Source: Sedimentisphaerales bacterium
GTDB lineage: Bacteria; Planctomycetota; Phycisphaerae; Sedimentisphaerales; SM23-30
DNA: 6,294 bases
Direction: 5' to 3'
Assembly (NCBI GenBank): GCA_016932145.1
Contig: JAFGDI010000089.1
Location: forward strand, 1 to 6,294
Shown: in pieces, positions 1 through 4,743 of the stretch
Layout of the letters: every line of letters begins with the position of its first letter
Numbering within the stretch: position 1 is the stretch's first letter
Notes under the pieces: generated by a model
Seen by the model: the letters and a program-made list of their open reading frames with translations, nothing else
What the model was told of the DNA's origin: nothing
Databases searched by the model: none
Translations under genes and position numbers: made by a program

Positions 1-95
1 AAACGGCACTTTTGTACCATTGCAGAACTAAACAAAACACCGCTAAGCAGGTAAGTCAGAGAGTTTGTCTGTTGCTTACCAATAGGTCAGCAGAG
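1..95. other. Sequence downstream of the aminomutase gene, no supported gene
   Basis: This is the 3' flank of the minus-strand operon. I see no convincing coding region. A minus-strand ATG at 18-20 opens a frame (MVQKCR...) that runs off the window edge, but it lacks a recognisable ribosome-binding site and only six codons are visible, so it is not called as a gene. A 6-bp inverted repeat (GCAGAG 90-95, CTCTGC 104-109) brackets the aminomutase stop codon. It has no T-run on either side and is not a convincing terminator, so the transcript may continue into a gene to the left. Confidence 0.5.
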
Positions 96-1403
96 CTAAC
101 TATCTCTGCGGCTATGACGATCATTGGTATCAGGTATAAGAGAGATCGTGTCATTATGGTCCGCGAGCAGTTTAGAAATGCCAACACTTTTACTCTCATC
201 AGCATCTTCGAGAGCTAATTGCAAATTACATTTCTCGCAATTTCTGTCACAGAAAATCGGCTCATAAGAATCTGGTTCTTTATAGGTCGTAATAACACCT
301 TCGTAATTTCTGAGCACAACCTTATTAGTTGACCAGGAAATAAGATAATTTGGCATTACGGGTATTTTACCACCACCGCCGGGGGCATCAATAACATAGG
401 TCGGCACACAAAAACCGCTGGTATGACCAATAAGCGATTCGAGAATCTCTATGCCTTTGCCGACAGGAGTTCTGAAATGAGACAAACCTTCAGACAGGTC
501 GCATTGATAAAGATAATACGGCCTTACCCGATTATAAACCAACTTCTGGACAAGAGCCTTCATTATCCTGGGGCAGTCATTAACACCAGCAAGTAATACC
601 GACTGATTACCCAGAGGGATACCGGCATCTGCCAGCCGGGTAAGAGCCTTACGCGACGAATTAGTGAGTTCACGCGGATGATTAAAATGGGTATTGATCC
701 AGAGAGGATGATGTTTTTTCAATATTTCCACCAGCTCATCAGTTATGCGATATGGCAGCACCACCGGCGTGCGAGTGCCAATACGGACTATCTCGACATG
801 CTCTATCTTTCGCAATTCAGTGAGGAGCCAGTCAATAGTTTCATCTGGCAAAAGGAACGGATCGCCGCCACTGAGCAAGACATCACGAACCTTGGTATTG
901 CCGCGAATATAGGCCAGCCCCTTTTCAAACTGTTCCCTGTCTGGTATAGAGTCTTTACTGCCTACCTGCCTCTTACGAGTGCAATGCCGGCAATACATGG
1001 AACATACATTACTGACGAGCATAAGAACCCTGTCAGGATATCGATGGGTAATGCCCTCAACCGGGCTGTCTTTGTCCTCATGCAGAGGATCAGTCATATC
1101 ATAATCCGTTGTTATCAATTCCTGAGGAGAAGGAAACGACTGCTTAAATACCGGATCATTATATATATCATCTGTATTGATCAGGGACATATAATAAGGG
1201 GTGATCGACATGGGGAATTTCTTTACTGTCCTGCGAAATGCCTCTCTGACCTCTTCATCAAGCTCAATATTAAGCTGCTTTTCAAATGTCTCAAGATCTT
1301 TAATGCAATGCTTGATCTGCCATTGCCAGTTATACCACTGACTATTAGGCTGATTACTGTCTATAGCGTTGAATATTCTTTTCTGATTTGTAGATAATGT
1401 CAT
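96..1403 (-). CDS. kamA: Lysine 2,3-aminomutase (radical SAM, PLP-dependent)
   Basis: The enzyme interconverts L-lysine and L-beta-lysine in the cytoplasm using S-adenosylmethionine, a [4Fe-4S] cluster and pyridoxal phosphate. The 435-residue protein shows the radical SAM cluster motif CSMYCRHC with cysteines 134, 138 and 141, followed by Arg143. The SAM-contacting SGGD lies at 178-181. The PLP lysine is Lys346 in PGGGGK (341-346). Asp302 and Asp339 have the same spacing to these landmarks as the two aspartates that hold the substrate amino group in the clostridial enzyme. Cys277 and the C-terminal cluster Cys385/389/392 fit the structural zinc site. That C-terminal region separates it from the shorter EpmB proteins, which modify elongation factor P. 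The ATG overlaps the regulator's stop codon by one base, and an AAGGAA Shine-Dalgarno lies just ahead, so translation is probably coupled. Role inferred: first step to N-epsilon-acetyl-beta-lysine (where it is named ablA) or lysine catabolism. Confidence 0.95.
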   Translation of the reverse strand: MTLSTNQKRIFNAIDSNQPNSQWYNWQWQIKHCIKDLETFEKQLNIELDEEVREAFRRTVKKFPMSITPYYMSLINTDDIYNDPVFKQSFPSPQELITTDYDMTDPLHEDKDSPVEGITHRYPDRVLMLVSNVCSMYCRHCTRKRQVGSKDSIPDREQFEKGLAYIRGNTKVRDVLLSGGDPFLLPDETIDWLLTELRKIEHVEIVRIGTRTPVVLPYRITDELVEILKKHHPLWINTHFNHPRELTNSSRKALTRLADAGIPLGNQSVLLAGVNDCPRIMKALVQKLVYNRVRPYYLYQCDLSEGLSHFRTPVGKGIEILESLIGHTSGFCVPTYVIDAPGGGGKIPVMPNYLISWSTNKVVLRNYEGVITTYKEPDSYEPIFCDRNCEKCNLQLALEDADESKSVGISKLLADHNDTISLIPDTNDRHSRRDS

Positions 1404-1948
1404 TAGTTTCCTTGTATTGATTCTGTCATTACGGCAGTAGGCATCAAAAGCGGCGAAGCATCGATCTCATCTGCCCCCATAAGCTGAACTACCCTTTCCA
1501 GAGAAAAGGCAATTGCTGCGACCTCCAGGTCTGGTAATTGCTCTAAACGCTGAGCGAAAGTATCTTGTAGCAGTGAAGGTGCTGCATTTAGCAGCTCCCT
1601 GCCCTTATCAGTAATAACGACTGTTACCTTTCTTCTGTCAGTGGTATCAGGCTGTCGTGTTATCAGTTTTTTGTTTTCAAGCCGGTCAAGTATGCCATTA
1701 ACCGTACTAATACTCAGATTAACCTTTTTGGCAAGTTGAGCCTGAGTCATATTAGTCTCATTCTCAAACAAAGTATTCAGGCATATCATCTGGGGCACGG
1801 TAATATTGAATTCACTATTGAGTTTGTGCGAATGAATGTCAACGGCCCGAAGAATCCGGCGAATATCACGCAAAATACGCAAACCATAAGCCTGAGCAAA
1901 CCTGCCATCGGAACCACCCTGATTTTCTAACTGCTGTTCTTTTACCAT
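1403..1948 (-). CDS. MarR-family winged helix-turn-helix transcriptional regulator
   Basis: A 181-residue cytoplasmic DNA-binding protein. Helical dimerisation segments lie at about 20-60 and 120-160. The winged helix-turn-helix occupies about 67-116, with MTQAQLAKKVNLSISTVNGI as helix-turn-recognition helix and the family-typical wing segment with DRRKV (104-108) leading into ITDKG (112-116). It is the first gene of the operon, overlaps kamA by one base and shares its promoter, so it probably controls itself and the aminomutase; the ligand is unknown. MarR regulators usually bind palindromes near their own promoter, and an inverted repeat overlaps the -10 box here. The start at 1948 has only a weak ribosome-binding site (GGTAG), so a slightly different start is possible. 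The tail after about 160 has no recognised domain. Confidence 0.9.
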   Translation of the reverse strand: MVKEQQLENQGGSDGRFAQAYGLRILRDIRRILRAVDIHSHKLNSEFNITVPQMICLNTLFENETNMTQAQLAKKVNLSISTVNGILDRLENKKLITRQPDTTDRRKVTVVITDKGRELLNAAPSLLQDTFAQRLEQLPDLEVAAIAFSLERVVQLMGADEIDASPLLMPTAVMTESIQGN

Positions 1949-2054
1949 TTACACTACCAGAAGATTTTGCCCGAAAAACATAAATATACTCAAAAACCAT
2001 TTTAAGGCTCAGGCATATCACCAAAATGTTTTGCATAAGAATATTTAGTACACG

Positions 2055-2141
2055 AATGAATTATAGCAAATAACATCATTTTTGTCAAACATGCAAGCCC
2101 GAAATGACAGACAAATACCGAAAAACATGCCATAATTCATT
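2055..2141. repeat. Widely spaced inverted repeat around the marR-kamA promoter, possible operator pair
   Basis: AATGAATTATAGC at 2055-2067 recurs in inverted orientation as GCCATAATTCATT at 2129-2141, matching at 12 of 13 positions. The first copy overlaps the -10 box; the second lies about 40 bp upstream of the -35 box. Their centres are 74 bp apart, close to seven helical turns. This could be a pair of operator sites for the regulator, but the region is AT-rich and each arm is not itself a clean palindrome, so chance is a real alternative. Confidence 0.35.
2060..2088 (-). promoter_or_regulatory. Sigma-70 type promoter of the marR-kamA operon
   Basis: Read on the minus strand, TTGACA (2088-2083) and TATAAT (2065-2060) are both perfect consensus hexamers with a 17-bp spacer. 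Transcription should start near 2053, giving a leader of about 105 nt before the regulator's ATG. Such a strong promoter in front of a MarR gene suggests repression as the normal means of control, which is an inference. The inverted repeat at 2055-2067 overlaps the -10 box. Confidence 0.85.
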
Positions 2142-2300
2142 AAATAAACAACGCTTAAGCAACATCAACACCAAAAGAAGATTTCATCCTGACTTACCAG
2201 CTTTAACGCACACACACTAAATCTCAAAACCTGTACATAAGGCTTTCAAGATATTACAGCGCTACTTACCCACCACAGTGCAACTTTCCCTGAAAAAACC

Positions 2301-2328
2301 TTGCATAAAGTTGATTTTTCTGTATATT
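2301..2328 (+). promoter_or_regulatory. Probable sigma-70 promoter of rpmI-rplT
   Basis: TTGCAT (2301-2306) and TATATT (2323-2328) are separated by 16 bp and are the best promoter-like pair upstream of rpmI. Transcription would start near 2335, giving a leader of about 125 nt. An overlapping TTGATT at 2311-2316 is too close to the -10 box to serve as its partner. Confidence 0.6.
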
Positions 2329-2334
2329 AAAGGA

Positions 2335-2459
2335 CTCTATGACTGATTGGAGGGTTATCTTTCCGGATCGGTTAGTGGAGCTGCCCTGAAGAATCAGCGG
2401 GGCAGGAATGATGGTAGTTATTTAATGACAAACATTTATAACAGAAAAAGGTAAAACAA
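2335..2459 (+). promoter_or_regulatory. Structured 5' leader of rpmI, candidate ribosomal-protein control region
   Basis: CTGCCCTG (2381-2388) pairs with CGGGGCAG (2398-2405), eight pairs including one wobble, around the 9-nt loop AAGAATCAG. Six bases of the loop, AATCAG (2392-2397), are exactly complementary to CTGATT (2343-2348) upstream, so the leader could form a pseudoknot. In Escherichia coli, L20 represses rpmI by binding a leader with a long-range pseudoknot, so an analogous feedback role is plausible here. No similarity to known L20 leaders could be tested. The rpmI ribosome-binding site is an A-rich segment with AAAAAGG, about nine bases ahead of the ATG. Confidence 0.4.
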
Positions 2460-2654
2460 ATGCCAAAATTAAAGACACACAAAGGCCTGGCCAAACGCGT
2501 ACGAGTAACAGCCACCGGAAAAGTTGTCTATAAGAGAGCTTTTGGCGGTCACCTGATGAGTCATAAGTCAGGTAATCGGGTACGCGGTCTGCGTAAGCAT
2601 GCTGGTATGGTACCAGTAATGGCGACAAAAGCCAGACGCGCACTTGGTCTGTAA
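2460..2654 (+). CDS. rpmI: Large ribosomal subunit protein bL35
   Basis: A small, very basic 64-residue protein of the 50S subunit, the usual length for bL35. It opens with the family signature MPKLKTHKGLAKR and continues with TATGKV (17-22), the HLM.HKSGNR stretch (31-40) and LRKHAG (44-49). It ends in ARRALGL. The KTHKGLAKR opening and the shortened C-terminus differ from the enterobacterial form and resemble, from memory, planctomycete L35 proteins. It is the first gene of a two-gene operon with rplT 145 bases downstream, a wider gap than is usual for this pair. The normally adjacent infC is missing. Confidence 0.95.
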   Translation: MPKLKTHKGLAKRVRVTATGKVVYKRAFGGHLMSHKSGNRVRGLRKHAGMVPVMATKARRALGL

Positions 2655-2799
2655 GTTTCTAATTTACAAACCGTTAAAGTTTTCTATGGTAAAAAAACAC
2701 CCGCTTCTCGGCCACAAAAACAGCTTGCCGCCAGCGGGGTAAATAATGCTGTGAGGCTAATAACCTCAATACAGTTAAAATTGAAAGGAAAAGCTGCAA
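2655..2799 (+). promoter_or_regulatory. Structured rpmI-rplT spacer, possible translational switch
   Basis: Two hairpins are visible. ACCCGCT (2699-2705) pairs with AGCGGGGT (2733-2740, one bulged G), enclosing an inner CGGC/GCCG stem (2709-2712 with 2727-2730). CTGT-GAGG (2749-2756) pairs with CCTC-aat-ACAG (2764-2774). Alternatively CAGCTTGCC (2721-2729) can pair with GGAAAAGCTG (2787-2796), giving eight base pairs around a small internal loop and covering part of the rplT Shine-Dalgarno AAGGAA (2785-2790). The two folds share 2727-2729 and exclude each other. A regulatory role is inferred. Confidence 0.35.
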
Positions 2800-3150
2800 A
2801 TGCCAAGATCGCAATATTCTGCAAGAAATAAGGCAAAGAAAAGACTATTCAGAGATGTAAAAGGCTACCGCAATAAGCTGGGCAAGAACTATCGCCTGGC
2901 CAAGGAAGCCCGTGTAAGAGCCCTGTGTAACGCCCTGGCTGGTCGTCGTCGTAAGAAGCGTGACTTCCGTCAGTTATGGATCATCCGTCTGTCAGCCGCC
3001 TGCCGGGCTCGCGGTATCCGTTACAGCCAGTTCATTTATGCAATGAAGATGGCTCAGGTTATCATTAACCGTAAGATGCTCAGCGAACTGGCGATACACG
3101 ACCCGGCCGCTTTTGATGCCGTAGTTGAAACAGCTCGCAAGGCACTCTGA
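2800..3150 (+). CDS. rplT: Large ribosomal subunit protein bL20
   Basis: A 116-residue basic protein that binds 23S rRNA early in 50S assembly; the length is typical of bL20. The long basic N-terminal arm (about 1-58) precedes the globular domain. The family core RRKKRDFRQLWIIRLSAACR spans 50-69, followed by the GIRYSQF segment (72-78) and the C-terminal NRKMLSELAIHDPAAF (90-105). The Shine-Dalgarno AAGGAA lies about ten bases before the ATG. The gene follows rpmI in the same orientation, and an intrinsic terminator ends the operon 57 bases after its stop codon. bL20 is a known autoregulator of this operon in other bacteria, which makes the folded leaders upstream of both genes of interest. 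Confidence 0.96.
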   Translation: MPRSQYSARNKAKKRLFRDVKGYRNKLGKNYRLAKEARVRALCNALAGRRRKKRDFRQLWIIRLSAACRARGIRYSQFIYAMKMAQVIINRKMLSELAIHDPAAFDAVVETARKAL

Positions 3151-3206
3151 AATTAGACAAAACTGATTCTTATTATTACTACCGTCATTAAAATTTGAAA
3201 AAACCG

Positions 3207-3239
3207 TGCCCGGGCCGAGAGGTTCGGGCATATTTTTTT
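3207..3239 (+). terminator. Intrinsic terminator after rplT
   Basis: A 10-bp stem joins 3207-3216 with 3221-3230, including two G-T wobbles, and is closed by the stable tetraloop GAGA (3217-3220). Seven T residues follow at 3233-3239. A run of six A residues at 3198-3203 allows some function on the opposite strand too. It separates rpmI-rplT from pheS. Confidence 0.9.
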
Positions 3240-3261
3240 ATAAGTATGACCAGAGCATATC

Positions 3262-3290
3262 TTGAGAAAAAAGCGAAATAGCGATATAAT
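3262..3290 (+). promoter_or_regulatory. Sigma-70 type promoter of pheS
   Basis: TTGAGA (3262-3267) and a perfect TATAAT (3285-3290) are spaced by 17 bp. Transcription should start around 3297, leaving a leader of about 88 nt. The leader has a bulged hairpin (CGGTTTA 3297-3303 with TAAAGCCG 3317-3324) but no T-run and no phenylalanine-rich leader peptide, so pheM-type attenuation as in Escherichia coli is not evident. Confidence 0.85.
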
Positions 3291-3384
3291 GGGCTGCGGT
3301 TTAGCTACTGATGACATAAAGCCGAAAAAGTCAAAGACAAAAAAAGAACAGCGTGCATAAAGCTGTATCTATCTGAGGAATATA

Positions 3385-4383
3385 ATGGAAAATCTGGAAA
3401 GTTTCAAAGAGGCGGGCAGTCGGGCATTGGCTGACCTGAAGAAAGTCAGTTCACTGGGCGAGCTGGAGGAATTTCGGATCAAGTATCTCTCTCGAAATGG
3501 TGAGATAACCGGCTTGCTCAGCACGCTGGGCAAATTACCCAAAGAGCTTCGTCCACAAGCCGGTCAACTGGCCAATACGATCAAAGAGCAGGTAAAAAGT
3601 GCCTTTGAAGAGCTGCTGGCCAGTATGCAGGGCAATAATCGTTCGGCAAGTGGTCCGCTCTTTGATGTCACCTTACCAGGCAATACTCCTGGCCAGGGTA
3701 GCGTACACCTGATAACTCAGACTATAGATGAGCTGTTAGAGATATTTGGCCGCATGGGCTTTGATGTCGCCTACGGTCCGGAGATCGAAGATGATTTCCA
3801 TAATTTTGTAGCTCTGAACATACCCGAGATCCATCCGGCGCGTGACCCGCTGGACAACTTCTACATTGACGACCAGACTCTGTTGAGAAGCCAGACCTCA
3901 ACAGTACAGATCCGGGTCATGGAAAATAAAAAGCCGCCAATTCGTATAGTTGCCCCAGGTCGTGTATATCGCCCTGACAGCGTTGATGCGACCCACATGT
4001 ATATGTTCCACCAGATCGAAGCTCTGGTAGTTGACGAGGGGGTGAGCATGGTTGACCTTAAAACCACGATCGACCAGTTCATTCAGGCATTTTTCGGCGA
4101 AGGTACCACCTGGCGGTTCCGTCCTTCATTCTTCCCCTTCACAGAGCCTTCAGGTGAGATCGACATGAAGCTGACCGACAAGGCCGGCAATGATTACTGG
4201 ATGGAAGTTGGCGGCTGCGGCATGGTTGACCCGAATGTATTTGGCAAAGTAGGCATAGATGCCGAGAAATACACCGGCTGGGCCTTTGGCTTTGGCATAG
4301 AACGACTGGCAATGCGTAAATATGGCATCCCCGATATAAGACTGTTCTTTGAAAACGACCTGCGTTTCCTGGAGCAGTTCTGA
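3385..4383 (+). CDS. pheS: Phenylalanine--tRNA ligase alpha subunit
   Basis: The catalytic alpha chain of cytoplasmic phenylalanyl-tRNA synthetase, which with PheT forms an alpha2-beta2 enzyme that charges tRNA-Phe. The 332-residue length is typical. The N-terminal 85 residues are the helical tRNA-binding arm. The class II core follows: HPARDPLDNFY (150-160, motif 1 region), motif 2 around GRVYRPDSVDATHMYMFHQ (192-210), and motif 3 in GFGIERLAM (302-310), ending FFENDLRFLEQF. Ala300 in GWAFGFG corresponds by alignment to the alanine that sets phenylalanine specificity (Ala294 in Escherichia coli). The ATG has a GAGGAA ribosome-binding site (3375-3380). pheT does not follow; the next gene is a helicase 360 bases away, so the beta subunit must be encoded elsewhere. 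Confidence 0.97.
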   Translation: MENLESFKEAGSRALADLKKVSSLGELEEFRIKYLSRNGEITGLLSTLGKLPKELRPQAGQLANTIKEQVKSAFEELLASMQGNNRSASGPLFDVTLPGNTPGQGSVHLITQTIDELLEIFGRMGFDVAYGPEIEDDFHNFVALNIPEIHPARDPLDNFYIDDQTLLRSQTSTVQIRVMENKKPPIRIVAPGRVYRPDSVDATHMYMFHQIEALVVDEGVSMVDLKTTIDQFIQAFFGEGTTWRFRPSFFPFTEPSGEIDMKLTDKAGNDYWMEVGGCGMVDPNVFGKVGIDAEKYTGWAFGFGIERLAMRKYGIPDIRLFFENDLRFLEQF

Positions 4384-4389
4384 TACTCT

Positions 4390-4420
4390 GCCGGGCTGGC
4401 AAATAAACCGGCCTGTCCCG
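4390..4420 (+). terminator. Weak terminator-like hairpin after pheS
   Basis: CGGG (4392-4395) and GGC (4398-4400) can pair with GCC (4411-4413) and CCCG (4417-4420); an alternative fold pairs GCCGG (4390-4394) with CCGGC (4408-4412). Neither is followed by a T-run, so this is at best a weak or factor-dependent stop signal. It is the only candidate between the pheS stop codon and the mobile element. Confidence 0.25.
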
Positions 4421-4456
4421 ACACAATAATAACAATTGTAACCGTTCACGGTGTTT

Positions 4457-4486
4457 TAAGTAGCTCAACCGTCTCGGTTGAGATTA
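4457..4486 (+). repeat. GTAG-headed REP-like hairpin, left copy
   Basis: GTAG (4460-4463) immediately precedes a perfect 8-bp stem, CTCAACCG (4464-4471) and CGGTTGAG (4475-4482), with loop TCT. A GTAG tetranucleotide at the foot of a hairpin is the layout of REP sequences recognised by REP-associated tyrosine transposases. The unit recurs in inverted orientation at 4570-4599, matching at 26 of 30 positions. Confidence 0.75.
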
Positions 4487-4569
4487 ATAACGCAGGCGGT
4501 TAAAGAAGACCAGAAGAAATTGACCTGAAGCGCAATGTAAGCTTATGTAAAATGCTGACTTTGAATGAA

Positions 4570-4599
4570 TAATCACAAGCGAGACGCTTGTGCTACTTA
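4570..4599 (-). repeat. GTAG-headed REP-like hairpin, right inverted copy
   Basis: On the minus strand, GTAG (4596-4593) precedes the stem CACAAGCG/CGCTTGTG (4592-4574) with loop TCT. Compared with the left copy, the only differences are a T-A to A-T swap at stem pair 2 and a C-G to G-C swap at stem pair 6. Both pairs are changed on both sides, so the 8-bp stem is fully kept. Confidence 0.75.
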
Positions 4600-4624
4600 T
4601 TGCGTGAACGGTTACTAACAATTA

Positions 4625-4697
4625 CTGTTTACAGGATTAGAATCCGGGATCTGGTAGCAGATAATTATCCGATCCTGAATTCTACACCTGTAAACAG
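4625..4697. repeat. 73-nt long hairpin upstream of the helicase gene
   Basis: CTGTTTACAGG (4625-4635) and CCTGTAAACAG (4687-4697) are perfect 11-bp inverted repeats. Pairing continues inward: 4638-4643 with 4679-4684, 4645-4651 with 4671-4677, and 4653-4657 with 4665-4669. Only four of 33 positions (4636, 4637, 4644, 4652) are unpaired, and three pairs are G-T wobbles, around a 7-nt loop (4658-4664). No T-run follows on either strand, so a simple terminator is unlikely. It ends 46 bases before the helicase ATG and may be an RNA control element in its leader, or another palindromic repeat beside the mobile element. Confidence 0.75.
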
Positions 4698-4743
4698 GGC
4701 AAGCGAACCAGGCCATAAGAGATGAGCCTGACAGAAAGACATT

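Larger units (their letters stand above)
1949..2459. other. 511-bp intergenic region between divergent operons
   Basis: The region separates the minus-strand marR-kamA operon from the plus-strand rpmI-rplT operon. It contains the marR promoter, the inverted repeat around it, an 11-bp direct repeat (CCGAAAAACAT at 1971-1981 and 2118-2128), the rpmI promoter and its leader. The middle stretch, about 2142-2300, shows nothing I can name. There is no infC-like coding sequence, although infC often precedes rpmI in bacteria. Confidence 0.7.
4438..4615. mobile_element. 178-bp MITE-like element with 13-bp terminal inverted repeats and 8-bp target duplication
   Basis: The ends are perfect inverted repeats: GTAACCGTTCACG (4438-4450) and CGTGAACGGTTAC (4603-4615). 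Directly outside both ends lies the same 8-bp sequence, TAACAATT (4430-4437 and 4616-4623), in direct orientation, as expected of a target-site duplication made by a DDE-type transposase. No open reading frame of note lies inside, so it would need a transposase supplied elsewhere. Just inside each end sits a hairpin unit (4457-4486 and 4570-4599), extending the inverted similarity to nearly 50 bp with a small gap. The central part, 4487-4569, has no recognised content. Several transposase families make 8-bp duplications and the end sequence did not let me choose one. Confidence 0.8.

Noticed and set aside
18..20. Minus-strand ATG at the left edge as the start of ablB
   Set aside because: Only six codons are visible, with no Shine-Dalgarno and no recognisable family residues; the identity would rest on context alone.
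678..1397. Long plus-strand open frame of 239 codons opposite kamA
   Set aside because: It lies entirely antisense to the clearly conserved aminomutase and its product has no recognisable motifs; it is a reading-frame shadow.
2339..2389. A 16-codon plus-strand frame in the rpmI leader (starts MTDWRVIFPD) with an AAGGA just ahead
   Set aside because: The likely transcription start (about 2335) would leave almost no room for that ribosome-binding site, the frame lies inside the folded leader, and the peptide matches nothing I recognise, including IF3. A leader peptide is not excluded.
3297..3384. Attenuator, T-box or phenylalanine-rich leader peptide ahead of pheS
   Set aside because: There is no T-run after the leader hairpin, no phenylalanine codon run (the only ATG frame there stops after two codons), and no T-box features.
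4139..4468. Overlapping minus-strand open frames opposite the 3' end of pheS
   Set aside because: Antisense to the conserved motif 3 region of pheS; low-complexity or cysteine/arginine-rich products with no family features.
4520..4553. TTGACC (4520-4525) with TAAAAT (4548-4553) as an outward promoter carried by the mobile element
   Set aside because: The spacer is 22 bp, too long for a normal sigma-70 promoter, and better-spaced -10 candidates match poorly.
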